DNA from: Bosea sp. RAC05
Lineage (GTDB): Bacteria > Pseudomonadota > Alphaproteobacteria > Rhizobiales > Beijerinckiaceae
DNA: 64,000 bases
Assembly: GCF_001713455.1 (NCBI RefSeq)
Contig: NZ_CP016464.1
Coordinates: 3,582,001 to 3,646,000, forward strand
Reading direction: 5' to 3'
The notes under the pieces were generated by a model. That model made no database searches. It was not told the DNA's origin and saw only the letters and a program-made list of their open reading frames with translations. The translations under genes and the position numbers were made by a program. Shown piece after piece: positions 32,391 to 41,821 of the stretch (position 1 is the first letter of the stretch; every line of letters begins with the position of its first letter).

Positions 32391-34868
32391 TTGACCGAGT
32401 CCGCCTCCGCCGCCACCCAGCCCGCCGATGCCGACGGACGGGTCGAGGCCCTCAAGGCAGAGATTCTGAGGAAGCTCACCTACTCGCTGGGCAAGAATGC
32501 CTCGGTCGCGCAGCCGCATGACTGGCTGACCGCCGGCATTCTGGCGGTGCGCGACCATGTCGTCGATGTCTGGCATCGCTCGACCCGCGAGAGCTACGAG
32601 ACCGGCCGCAAGCGCGTCTATTATCTCTCGCTCGAGTTCCTGATCGGCCGCTCGCTCGGCGACGCGCTCAACAATCTCGGCCTCACCGGGCCGATGGCGC
32701 AGGCGATGGCCGAACTCGGCGTCGATCTCTCGGCGATCGAGTCGATCGAACCCGATGCGGCGCTCGGCAATGGCGGCCTGGGCCGTCTCGCCGCCTGCTA
32801 TCTCGAGGCGATGGCCTCGACCGGCGTTCCGGCGCTCGGCTACGGCATCCGTTACGACCACGGCCTGTTCAAGCAGCGCATCGACGGCGGCAAGCAGATC
32901 GAGGTGCCCGAGGACTGGCTCTCCTTCCGCAACCCCTGGGAATTCGAGCGCCGCGAGGCCTCCTACAAGATCGGGTTCGGCGGCTCGCTGACCGCCACGC
33001 AGAAGCCCGGCGAGGTCTTCTGGGAGCCGGAGGAGACGGTGTTCGCCGTCGCCTACGACACGCCGATCGTCGGCTGGCGCGGCCGGGACGCCACCACGCT
33101 GCGTCTCTGGCGCGCGCGCGCGATGCACCCGCTCTCGCTCGACGCCTTCAACCAGGGCGACATCGTCGGCGCCGTGGCCGAGCGCAACCGCGCCGAGGCG
33201 ATCTCCAAGGTGCTCTACCCCAATGATTCCACCCCGGCGGGGCAGGAATTGCGGTTGCGGCAGGAGTTCTTCTTCACCTCCGCCTCGCTGCAGGATCTGG
33301 TGCGCCGGCATTACCGCCAGTTCGGCACGCTCGACAATCTCGCCGACAAGGTCGCGATCCAGCTCAACGACACCCATCCCTCGCTGGCCGTCGCCGAGCT
33401 GATGCGCCTGCTCGTGGACGAGCACGGCCTGCCCTGGGAAGAGGCGTGGACGATCACCAACGCCACCATTTCCTACACCAACCACACCCTCCTGCCGGAG
33501 GCGCTGGAGACCTGGCCGGTGGCGCTGATGGAGCGGCTGTTGCCGCGCCACATGCAGATCATCTTCGCCATCAACGCCCGCTTCCTGGAGGAAGTCCGGC
33601 GCTCCAGCGGCGGCGAGACCGTCGATCTCTCGACGATCTCGCTGATCGACGAGCATCACGGCCGGCGCGTGCGCATGGCCCATCTCGCCTTCGTCGGCTC
33701 GCACACGGTCAATGGCGTCTCGGCGCTGCATTCCAAGCTGATGGAGCAGACGGTCTTCGCACCGCTGCATGCGATCTTCCCCGGCCGCATCACCAACGTC
33801 ACCAACGGCATCACGCCGCGGCGCTGGCTCTTCGGCGCCAATCCGGGCCTGACGAAGCTGCTGCAGGAGGTCTGCGGCGAGGACATGACCGACCATATCG
33901 GCCAGATCCGTCGCCTCGCGGCCCATACCGGCGACGCCGCGCTGCACCAGCGCCTCGCCGCCATCCGGCGCGAGAACAAGCTCAAGCTCGCCAAGATCAT
34001 CCGGCAGGACACCGGCGTGACGGTCGATCCCGACGCTATCTTCGACGTCCAGATCAAGCGCATCCATGAATACAAGCGCCAGCTGCTGAACATCCTCGAG
34101 ACGATCGCGCTCTATGACGCGATCCGCTCCGAGCCCTATCGCGACTGGGCGCCACGGGTGAAGATCTTCGCCGGCAAGGCGGCTTCCAACTACGGCACCG
34201 CCAAGGCGATCATCAACCTGATCAACGACGTCGCCGTCGTCGTGAACAACGACATCACCACCCGCGACCGGCTCAAGGTCGTCTTCCTGCCAAACTACAA
34301 TGTCAGCGCGGCCGAGGTCATCATCCCCGCCGCCGACGTGTCCGAGCAGATTTCGACCGCCGGCATGGAGGCGTCCGGCACCGGCAACATGAAGTTCGCC
34401 CTCAACGGCGCGATCACCATCGGCACGCTGGACGGCGCCAATATCGAGATCGGCGAGCGCGTCGGCGCCGACAACATCGTCATCTTCGGCATGACGGCCG
34501 AGGAGGTCGAGGCCGCCAAGCGCAGTCCCCGCCCGACGAGCGAGGTCATCGCCGCCACGCCCCATCTCGAAGGCGTGCTCGATGCGGTGGCGTCGGGCGC
34601 CTATTCGCCGCGCGAGCGGGACCGCTATCTCGGCCTCGTCGAGGGCCTGCGCGCCAATGACTGGTTCATGGTGCTCAACGATTTCGAGAGCTACCGCAAG
34701 GCCCAGCGCCGCATCGACTCGCTCTGGGCCGACCAGGGCAAGTGGTGGCGCATGTCGGTGACCAACACCGCCCATTGCGGCTGGTTCAGCGCCGACCGCG
34801 CCATCCGCGAATATGCGCAGCGGATCTGGCACGTGCCGACCTCGCCGGACGCCACGGCCGGGGGCTGA
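32391..34868 (+). CDS. glgP: Glycogen phosphorylase
   Basis: An 825-residue GT35 enzyme that releases glucose-1-phosphate from glycogen ends. Diagnostic features are ALGNGGLGRLAACYLE near residue 125, QLNDTHPSLAVAELMR, VTNGITPRRWL, and the PLP site EASGTGNMKFALNGA with the cofactor lysine at about residue 668. The start is TTG 32391; no ATG or GTG in frame gives a full N-terminus. glgX copy 1 begins five bases after its stop, so the two are probably one transcript. Confidence 0.95.
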   Translation: MTESASAATQPADADGRVEALKAEILRKLTYSLGKNASVAQPHDWLTAGILAVRDHVVDVWHRSTRESYETGRKRVYYLSLEFLIGRSLGDALNNLGLTGPMAQAMAELGVDLSAIESIEPDAALGNGGLGRLAACYLEAMASTGVPALGYGIRYDHGLFKQRIDGGKQIEVPEDWLSFRNPWEFERREASYKIGFGGSLTATQKPGEVFWEPEETVFAVAYDTPIVGWRGRDATTLRLWRARAMHPLSLDAFNQGDIVGAVAERNRAEAISKVLYPNDSTPAGQELRLRQEFFFTSASLQDLVRRHYRQFGTLDNLADKVAIQLNDTHPSLAVAELMRLLVDEHGLPWEEAWTITNATISYTNHTLLPEALETWPVALMERLLPRHMQIIFAINARFLEEVRRSSGGETVDLSTISLIDEHHGRRVRMAHLAFVGSHTVNGVSALHSKLMEQTVFAPLHAIFPGRITNVTNGITPRRWLFGANPGLTKLLQEVCGEDMTDHIGQIRRLAAHTGDAALHQRLAAIRRENKLKLAKIIRQDTGVTVDPDAIFDVQIKRIHEYKRQLLNILETIALYDAIRSEPYRDWAPRVKIFAGKAASNYGTAKAIINLINDVAVVVNNDITTRDRLKVVFLPNYNVSAAEVIIPAADVSEQISTAGMEASGTGNMKFALNGAITIGTLDGANIEIGERVGADNIVIFGMTAEEVEAAKRSPRPTSEVIAATPHLEGVLDAVASGAYSPRERDRYLGLVEGLRANDWFMVLNDFESYRKAQRRIDSLWADQGKWWRMSVTNTAHCGWFSADRAIREYAQRIWHVPTSPDATAGG

Positions 34869-34873
34869 GCCAG

Positions 34874-36865
34874 GTGCCGACACCTGCGCTGGTCGCCTGC
34901 CCGCTGCCCGCCCGCCTCGGCGCGGTGGCCGGCGAGGCGGGCGTGACCTTCGCCGTCTTCTCCCGCCACGGCGAGCGCATTGACCTCTGCCTCTTCGACG
35001 AGGCGGGCGAGGCGGAGATCGCCCGCCTGCCCCTGCCCTGCCGCAGCGGCGATATCCATCACGCCCTGCTGCCGGGCGCCGGCCCGGGCCTGCGCTATGC
35101 ATTGCGGGCGGAAGGCCCCTGGCAGCCGCAACGCGGCCACCGCTTCGACGCGTCGAAGCTCCTCGTCGACCCCTATGCGACGCGGATCGACCGGCCGTTC
35201 CGCTGGGACCCGCGGCTGGCACATCAGGGCGTCGACACGGCCGATGTCGTGCCGCGCGGCATCGTCGGCGGCGCACAGCCTGTCGCAGCGGGAGCACCGG
35301 ACCGGGCTCCGGCCTTCATCTACGAACTCGCGGTGAAGTCCTTCACGATGCGACACCCCGTCGTGCCGGAGCGCATCAGGGGAACGCTGGCGGCCCTCTG
35401 CGAACCCGCCGTGCTCGATTACATTCAGGGGCTCGGCGTCAGCCATGTCGAGCTGATGCCGGTCGCGGCCTGGATGGACGAGCGCCATCTGCCGCCGCTC
35501 GGTCTCGCCAATGCCTGGGGCTACAATCCGGTCAATTTCGTTGCACTCGACCCGCGGCTCGCACCGGGCGGCGAGGCCGATCTCGCCCGTCTCTGCGCGA
35601 CCTATGCCCAGGCCGGCATCGGCATCATCCTCGACATCGTCCTGAACCACACCGCCGAGAGCGACGAATTCGGCGCGACGATCAGCCTGCGCGGGCTCGA
35701 CAACGCCGTCTATTACCGCCACGCCGCGGACGATCCCGGCAAACTGATCAACGACACCGGCTGCGGCCACACCCTCGCCCTCGACCGCGCGCCAGTCGTC
35801 CGTATGGCGATGGACGCGCTGCGGCACTGGCGCCGCCTCGGCGTTGCCGGCTTTCGTTTCGATCTCGGCACGGTGATGGGACGATCGGATACGGGCTACT
35901 CACAGGATGCGCCGCTCCTCGCCGCGATCGGGCAGGACCCCGATCTGTCGCAGGCGCTGCTGATCGCCGAGCCCTGGGACATCGGGCCCGGGGGCTATCG
36001 CCTTGGCGAATTCCCCGCGCCCTTCGCCGAATGGAACGGCCGCTACCGCGACGATATTCGCCGCTTCTGGCGGGGCGACGCGGGAATGGCCGGCGCGCTG
36101 GCGACGCGGCTGGCCGGCTCCGCCGATCTCTTTGCCGCCCGCCATCGCGGGCCGCTGGCGAGCATCAACTTCGTCGCCGCCCATGACGGCTTCACCCTGG
36201 CGGATCTCGTTTCCCATGCGGGCAAGCACAACGACGCCAATGGCGAGGGCAATCGCGACGGCGAGAGCGAGAACCACAGCTGGAACAACGGCGCCGAGGG
36301 ACCGACGGACGACCCGGCGATCACGGAAGTCCGCCACCGCGATCTCCGGGCGTTGCTGGCGACACTGTTCTTGTCGCGCGGCGTGCCGATGCTGACCGCC
36401 GGCGACGAGTTCGGCCGGACGCAACACGGCAACAACAACGCCTATTGCCAGGACAATGAAGCGTTCTGGCTGGACTGGGCGGGAGCGGACAGCGACCTCG
36501 CCACCTTCGTGGCCCGGCTCGCGGCGTTGCGCGCGGAGCACCCGCTCCTGTCGGCCGCGACCTTCCTGAGCGGAACCGGCGAACCGCCCGACGCGCGCTG
36601 GCTGAAACCCGATGGGACGCCGATCGCGGACGAGGACTGGGGCCAGCTGGAGGCGCTTTGCCTGGAACTCAACGGCGACGGGGACTCCCTGCTGATCGCC
36701 GTCAATCGCTCACACGAGGCGATGCCGCTGACGCTGCCGGGGCAGAGCTGGAGGCGCCTGCTCCCGCCCACCGACACATCGCAGGCGAGCCTGCCGGAAC
36801 GGAGCGCCGCCTTGTGGCAGCGCGGCGAGGCAAGGCCCGGCGATCCCGATCCCGGATCGACATAG
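34874..36865 (+). CDS. glgX: Glycogen debranching enzyme GlgX, copy 1
   Basis: A 663-residue GH13 isoamylase-type enzyme that cuts alpha-1,6 branches left by phosphorylase. An N-terminal CBM48-like domain (VTFAVFSRHGERIDLCLFDE) precedes the catalytic barrel: ILDIVLNHTAE, GFRFDLGTVMG (nucleophile Asp), LLIAEPWDIGPGGY (acid Glu) and AAHDGFTLADLVS. It starts at GTG 34874, five bases after glgP. It is somewhat shorter than the second copy at 37368, mainly near the N-terminus and between domains. Confidence 0.92.
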   Translation: MPTPALVACPLPARLGAVAGEAGVTFAVFSRHGERIDLCLFDEAGEAEIARLPLPCRSGDIHHALLPGAGPGLRYALRAEGPWQPQRGHRFDASKLLVDPYATRIDRPFRWDPRLAHQGVDTADVVPRGIVGGAQPVAAGAPDRAPAFIYELAVKSFTMRHPVVPERIRGTLAALCEPAVLDYIQGLGVSHVELMPVAAWMDERHLPPLGLANAWGYNPVNFVALDPRLAPGGEADLARLCATYAQAGIGIILDIVLNHTAESDEFGATISLRGLDNAVYYRHAADDPGKLINDTGCGHTLALDRAPVVRMAMDALRHWRRLGVAGFRFDLGTVMGRSDTGYSQDAPLLAAIGQDPDLSQALLIAEPWDIGPGGYRLGEFPAPFAEWNGRYRDDIRRFWRGDAGMAGALATRLAGSADLFAARHRGPLASINFVAAHDGFTLADLVSHAGKHNDANGEGNRDGESENHSWNNGAEGPTDDPAITEVRHRDLRALLATLFLSRGVPMLTAGDEFGRTQHGNNNAYCQDNEAFWLDWAGADSDLATFVARLAALRAEHPLLSAATFLSGTGEPPDARWLKPDGTPIADEDWGQLEALCLELNGDGDSLLIAVNRSHEAMPLTLPGQSWRRLLPPTDTSQASLPERSAALWQRGEARPGDPDPGST

Positions 36866-36884
36866 CCAAGAGAACGGAGAGCCC

Positions 36885-37358
36885 ATGATCATACACAGAC
36901 GACCGGTCGCTCTGGCCTTGGCGGGACTCCTCGCGATGGCATCGGGCCTCACTCCCCTGGCCGCTCAACCGGCGCAGCCGTGCGGCACGCCCAAGGATGT
37001 GCAGGCGGAATGGCGCGCGCTCGACTCTGAGCTTCAGCGCCTCGGCTATTCCGTCAAGCAGCGGCAATCTCTACTCGCGACCGCGCGAAAGGAGATGGCC
37101 GGCATCTTCGCCGGCCAGCAGCCGCGCGGATCGTCGGCATGCTCTCCAAATCAAAGCACTGCCATGGTGCTCGGCTGCACCCGCTCCGTCCTGCCGGGGA
37201 CCCTGTCGAGCGGGCCGGCCAATCTCGATGAGCCCAAGCCTTGGCGCGACGATAAGCGCTTCAAGCCTCCATGGAACGCAAAGACCTATACCGTCAGGGA
37301 GTTCCTGTTCATCGGCATGTACTCCACATGTCTCTCGAACGCGATCAAGCTGATGTAG
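36885..37358 (+). CDS. Secreted protein of unknown function
   Basis: A 157-residue protein with a signal peptide (residues 1-28: ALALAGLLAMASGLTPLAAQ) and four cysteines in the mature part (about residues 33, 85, 98 and 149), probably forming disulfides in the periplasm. GGAG precedes the ATG. It follows glgX copy 1 by 19 bases and could share its transcript. I recognise no family, and its base composition is slightly less GC-biased than its neighbours. Confidence 0.6.
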   Translation: MIIHRRPVALALAGLLAMASGLTPLAAQPAQPCGTPKDVQAEWRALDSELQRLGYSVKQRQSLLATARKEMAGIFAGQQPRGSSACSPNQSTAMVLGCTRSVLPGTLSSGPANLDEPKPWRDDKRFKPPWNAKTYTVREFLFIGMYSTCLSNAIKLM

Positions 37359-37367
37359 GTCAACCGC

Positions 37368-39455
37368 TCACATCAGCACGATCAGTGACCGCGGCGACAG
37401 CGTCAGCTCCATATCGGCCTTGAGCCCCTTGCGGCCCTCGTCCGAGCCGGGCCCGGTCTCTGTGTCGAGCACCACCGACCACGAACCCTGTTTCACCCGC
37501 GGCGGGAGCGTGAAGGGAACGTCGCCGTCGAAGGCGTTGAACAGGATCAGCGCCTCTTCGCCGCCCTGTTCGACATCCGGCATATGCATCAGCAGGCCGA
37601 TGGCGCGCAGGCCCTCGTCATCCCAGTGCTCCTCCTGCTGGTCGCCGCCCGCCGGATTGACCCATCGCAGCACGCAGCCGTCGCGGAAGGAGGCGCGCCG
37701 GAAGATCGGGTGCTCGGCCCGCAGCTGCGTCACCTGCTGGACGAAGCGGGTCAGCGCATGGTCGCGCTCGGTCAGCTCCTCCCAGCGCATCCAGGCGATC
37801 TCGTTGTCCTGGCAGTAGACGTTGTTGTTGCCGCGGTTGGAATGCCCGTGCTCGTCCCCGGCCAGCAGCATCGGCGTGCCATGGGAGAGCAGCAGCGTCG
37901 CCAGCAGGTTGCGCTTCTGGCGCTCGCGGGCGGCGAGGATGCCCTCGTCGTCGGTCGGTCCCTCGGCGCCGAAGTTGAAGGACAGGTTGTGGCCGTGGCC
38001 GTCCTTGTTGTCCTCGCCATTCGCGGCGTTGTGCTTCTCGTTGTAGGACACGAGATCGGCGAGCGTGAACCCGTCATGGGCGGTCAGGAAGTTGACGCCC
38101 GCCCAGGGCCGGCGCCCCCGCAGATCGTAGATGTCGCCCGAGCCGGTGACCCGCGCGGCGAGGTCGCGCACGATGCCGGGCTCGCCCTTCCAGTAGGCGC
38201 GCGTCGTGTCGCGGTACTTGTCGTTCCACTCGCCCCAGCCGGGCGGAAAACCGCCGACCTGATAGCCGCCCGGACCGATGTCCCAGGGCTCGCCGACGAG
38301 CTTGACCTTGCGCAGCACCGGGTCCTGCCCGATCGCGTCGAAGAAGCCGCCGCGCGGGTCGAAGCCATGTGGCTCGCGCCCCAGAATGGTGCCGAGATCG
38401 AAGCGGAAGCCGTCCACCTCCATGACCTCGACCCAGTAGCGCAGCGAATCCAGGATCATCTGCAGCACGCGCGGATGGCTGGTGTTGACCGTGTTCCCGG
38501 TGCCGGTGTCGTTGATGTAGAAGCGCGGCTCGTCCGGCATCGTCCGGTAATAGGCGAAGTTGTCGATGCCCTTGAAGGAGAGCGTCGGCCCCATCTCGTT
38601 GCCTTCGGCCGTGTGGTTGTAGACCACGTCGAGGATGACCTCGAGCCCGGCATCGTGGAACTTGCGCACCATGTCGCGGAAGGACGCGAGGCGCGCCTTG
38701 CCCTCGTAGCGCTGCATCGGCGCGAAGAAGCCGATCGTGTTGTAGCCCCAGTAGTTCGTCAGGTTCCTGGCGGCGAGGTGGTGGTCGTCGAGATAGGCAT
38801 GGACCGGCAGAAGCTCGACCGAGGTGACGCCGAGGCTCTTGATGTAGTCGACGATCGCCTTCTCGCCGAGCCCGTCGAAGGTGCCGCGCCGATCCTCCGG
38901 CACGGCCGGATGCAGCTTGGTGAAACCGCGCACATGGGTCTCGTAGAAGATCGTCCGGTCCCAGGGGATGTTCGGACGCGCCGGCGGGTTGGGGTCGGCG
39001 CGCCAGTCGCAGACCACGCATTTGGGCATGAAGGGCGCGCTGTCGAGCTCGCTGAAGCTCAGATCCTTCTCGCCCTCGCCGTCGACGACATAGCCGTAAT
39101 GGGCGTCGTTCCAGTCGACCGAGCCGGAATACTCCCTGGCATAGGGGTCGAGCAGCAGCTTGTTGGGGTTGAAGCGATGCCCCTCCTCGGGCGCGAAGCG
39201 GCCATGGACGCGGTAGCCGTAGCGCTGGCCGGGCTTCACCCCCGGCAGATAGCCGTGCCAGATCTCGTTGGTGTAGTCCGGCAACGTGATCCGCGCCGTC
39301 TCGCTGGTCCCGCTCTCGTCGAACAGGCACAGCTCCACACGCTCGGCATGGGCGGAGAAAATCGCGAAATTGGTGCCCTCGCCGTCATGGACGGCTCCCA
39401 GATCGGTGCTGTCGCCCGCCTGGACGTCGAAATGCGTGGCCTTGCGGTCGGACAT
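37368..39455 (-). CDS. glgX: Glycogen debranching enzyme GlgX, copy 2
   Basis: A 695-residue GH13 protein with the same architecture as copy 1: an N-terminal domain (TNFAIFSAHAERVELCLFDE), then EVILDVVYNHTAEGNEMG, GFRFDLGTILGRE, LVGEPWDIGPGGYQVGGFPPGWGEWNDKYRD and TAHDGFTLADLVSYNEKHN. The last three match classical GlgX more closely than copy 1 does. It is transcribed away from glgA, so a shared control region of 220 bases (39456-39675) separates them. The two copies may differ in chain-length preference. Confidence 0.93.
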   Translation of the reverse strand: MSDRKATHFDVQAGDSTDLGAVHDGEGTNFAIFSAHAERVELCLFDESGTSETARITLPDYTNEIWHGYLPGVKPGQRYGYRVHGRFAPEEGHRFNPNKLLLDPYAREYSGSVDWNDAHYGYVVDGEGEKDLSFSELDSAPFMPKCVVCDWRADPNPPARPNIPWDRTIFYETHVRGFTKLHPAVPEDRRGTFDGLGEKAIVDYIKSLGVTSVELLPVHAYLDDHHLAARNLTNYWGYNTIGFFAPMQRYEGKARLASFRDMVRKFHDAGLEVILDVVYNHTAEGNEMGPTLSFKGIDNFAYYRTMPDEPRFYINDTGTGNTVNTSHPRVLQMILDSLRYWVEVMEVDGFRFDLGTILGREPHGFDPRGGFFDAIGQDPVLRKVKLVGEPWDIGPGGYQVGGFPPGWGEWNDKYRDTTRAYWKGEPGIVRDLAARVTGSGDIYDLRGRRPWAGVNFLTAHDGFTLADLVSYNEKHNAANGEDNKDGHGHNLSFNFGAEGPTDDEGILAARERQKRNLLATLLLSHGTPMLLAGDEHGHSNRGNNNVYCQDNEIAWMRWEELTERDHALTRFVQQVTQLRAEHPIFRRASFRDGCVLRWVNPAGGDQQEEHWDDEGLRAIGLLMHMPDVEQGGEEALILFNAFDGDVPFTLPPRVKQGSWSVVLDTETGPGSDEGRKGLKADMELTLSPRSLIVLM

Positions 39456-39675
39456 GGGATCCCCTGTACGGATCAGGCCGGACGGGTGCCGGCGGCATCA
39501 TGCCGCTTCCCACCCCGTCACATCCTCGTCGCGAGCCTGCCGCAGACCGTCTAACGTGGGCTGGCTGTGCCGAGTTCCGGAGCACGGCCCCGAAATTGCA
39601 TGAAATTTTTGCACTGCACCGGGAACAGCGTACCGCCGAACGCGTTGGGGATTACAACTGCCTGGGGAACGCGGA

Positions 39676-41199
39676 ATGGCCGAGTCGCTGAAGGAAACGG
39701 GCATCGACGGCAGCCCCTCCACCTCGGGTCACGCGCTGACCTATGCGCCGGCCGTGAAGGACGGTGCTCCCGACCTTGGCGCCAAGCTCCCCGGCACCAC
39801 GCGCCTGCTCTTCGTCACCTCCGAAATGGGCGATTTCATCAAGGCCGGCGGCCTCGGCGAGGTCTCGACCGCCCTGCCGCGACAGCTGCGCACCCTCTGC
39901 GACGTCCGCGTGCTGCTCCCCGGCTTCCGCCAGGTCCGCACCGCCAGCCCCGCCATGGACATCGTCCGCGAAATGCCGCGCACGGCGAGCCTGCCGCCCT
40001 GGTCGCTCGGCCGTTTCCGGACGCCGGACGGGCTCACCATCTACGCGGTGCTCTGCGACGAGCTCTATGATCGCGAGGGCTCGCCCTACGGCCCCTTCTC
40101 GGGCGGCGATTTCGTCGACAACGACATCCGCTTCGCCCGGCTTTCGCTGGCGGCGGCCGAGATCGCGGCCGGCGAGGCCGACCCCAACTGGAAACCCGAC
40201 GTCGTCCACGTCAACGACTGGCCCTCCGCGCTCGCGCCTGGCTACATGCGCTGGAAGGGGCTCGCCACGCCCTCGATCCTGACCATCCACAACCTCGCCT
40301 ATCAGGGCCTCTACCAGCCCAGCCGAATGACGGCGCTCGGGATTCCCGACCTCGCCTTCTCGGTCAACGGCGCCGAGTTCCACGGCAAGATCTCCTTCCT
40401 GAAGAGCGGCATCTACTACAGCTCCCACGTCACCACGGTCAGCGAGACCTATGCCCACGAGATCACCACGGCCGAGCATGGCTGCGGGCTCGATGGCCTG
40501 CTCCGGCAGCGCATGCAGGAGGGGCGGCTGACCGGGATCGTCAACGGCATCGACGACAGCTGGGCTCCGCCCGCCCCCGGCGCCACGCGCGGCGTCCGCC
40601 AGTGGAAGCGCCGCAGCGCCGAGGACATCCGCAAGAGTTTCGACCTGCCGCCCTCGCGCGGCCCGCTCTTCTCGATCATCTCGCGCCTGGTCCACCAGAA
40701 GGGAATCGACCTCTCGATCGAGGCGGCCGAGACGATCATCGCCCGCGGCGGGCAGCTCGTCGTCACCGGCCGCGGCGAGCCGCGACTGGAGGAGGCGGTG
40801 GAACGGCTCGCCCGTCAGCATCCGCGTTCCGTCGCCGCGCGCATCGGCTTCGACGATGCCGAGGCACGGCGCATCTTCGCCGCCAGCGACTTCCTGCTGA
40901 TGCCCTCGCGGTTCGAGCCCTGCGGGTTGAGCCAGATGTACGCCCAGCGCTCGGGCGCGCTGCCGATCGCCTACCGCACCGGCGGGCTGGTCGACACGAT
41001 CGAGGACGGACAGTCGGGCTTCCTGTTCTCCTCGCTGACGGGGGCCGGCCTGTCCTCCGCTGTGACCCGCGCCTTCGACGCCTTCCGCTCCAAGGCGGCC
41101 TTCCTGCAGATGCGCCAGCACGCCATGGCCAAGCGCTTCGACTGGAGCCGGCCGACGAACCGCTACGCCGATGTCTATGCGAGGGCTCTCGCCAGCTGA
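39676..41199 (+). CDS. glgA: Glycogen synthase
   Basis: A 507-residue GT5 enzyme that extends glycogen from ADP-glucose. It has the substrate loop MGDFIKAGGLGEV near residue 53 (KAGG where most family members have KTGG), HVNDWPSALAPGYMRWKG, LTIHNLAYQGLY, the hinge IVNGIDDSWAPP, SIISRLVHQKGIDL and the acidic site FEPCGLSQMYAQRSGALPIAYRTGGL. About 40 extra residues precede the catalytic start. It is divergent from glgX copy 2. The intergenic DNA has an AT-rich TGCA-flanked stretch near 39600, but I cannot assign a regulator. Confidence 0.93.
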   Translation: MAESLKETGIDGSPSTSGHALTYAPAVKDGAPDLGAKLPGTTRLLFVTSEMGDFIKAGGLGEVSTALPRQLRTLCDVRVLLPGFRQVRTASPAMDIVREMPRTASLPPWSLGRFRTPDGLTIYAVLCDELYDREGSPYGPFSGGDFVDNDIRFARLSLAAAEIAAGEADPNWKPDVVHVNDWPSALAPGYMRWKGLATPSILTIHNLAYQGLYQPSRMTALGIPDLAFSVNGAEFHGKISFLKSGIYYSSHVTTVSETYAHEITTAEHGCGLDGLLRQRMQEGRLTGIVNGIDDSWAPPAPGATRGVRQWKRRSAEDIRKSFDLPPSRGPLFSIISRLVHQKGIDLSIEAAETIIARGGQLVVTGRGEPRLEEAVERLARQHPRSVAARIGFDDAEARRIFAASDFLLMPSRFEPCGLSQMYAQRSGALPIAYRTGGLVDTIEDGQSGFLFSSLTGAGLSSAVTRAFDAFRSKAAFLQMRQHAMAKRFDWSRPTNRYADVYARALAS

Positions 41200-41321
41200 T
41201 CGCGGTCGGCCAGCAGGGCCTCGCTTCGGGCTCGGGCCGTTCGGCCCGCCAGCGGACTCACGCAAAGGCGACAGCCAGCGCGTCCACGGACGGCCGGCTC
41301 TGCATGATGACGGCGCCGATC

Positions 41322-41621
41322 CTATCTCTTCGACGCGGCGGGCTTTGCCTTCGCAGCCGCGGCCTTGGCCGGGCTCTTGGGCGCAGCCTTGGCCGGAGCC
41401 ACCTCGGCCGGCTTCTCGGCCACGGCCTTGCCCTTGGCGGGAGCGGCGGGTTTCGCGGCACGCTGGGTTGGCGCCTTCGCCTTGACGCCCGCGTTCTTGT
41501 CGGCGCTGGCGGCGACCCGCTCCTCCGCCATCCGCCAGTGCTGGGCGTCGCGGCCCTGGGGCTTGCCCTCCGCCTCCCAGATCGCATAGGCCACGTCGCG
41601 GATGGTCTGCTCCCGGCTCAT
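41322..41621 (-). CDS. DUF2934 protein with Ala/Lys/Pro-rich tail
   Basis: A 99-residue protein. Residues 1-37 form the short DUF2934 domain (VAYAIWEAEGKPQGRDAQHWRMAEE), common in Hyphomicrobiales and often near glycogen or trehalose genes. The rest is an Ala/Lys/Pro-rich, very basic disordered tail that resembles histone H1-like proteins. It lies between glgA and glgB on the opposite strand. Function unknown; the tail may bind DNA, RNA or a polyanion. Confidence 0.8.
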   Translation of the reverse strand: MSREQTIRDVAYAIWEAEGKPQGRDAQHWRMAEERVAASADKNAGVKAKAPTQRAAKPAAPAKGKAVAEKPAEVAPAKAAPKSPAKAAAAKAKPAASKR

Positions 41622-41821
41622 TCGGCATCCTCCCTCTCACATGCCAGCATTGCTGTGCGACAACCGGACCGGATGCCGATGGTTCCAGAGCCTCTTGGAG
41701 GGCTTCGGGAATCGCCGGAGAATGCAGGCCGTGGCGCGGAACGCGGGCGGGCTTCGCTGCGTTGCATCATCGACGATTCCCCACCGCAGGTGGAGTCGCA
41801 TTCGCGCTGGAGCCCGACCGA

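Noticed and set aside
30735..35297. A 1520-residue reverse open frame
   Set aside because: Only the part up to 31967 is the radical-SAM gene. The rest is antisense to glgP and glgX, Arg/Gly-rich, and kept open by the GC-rich codon bias.
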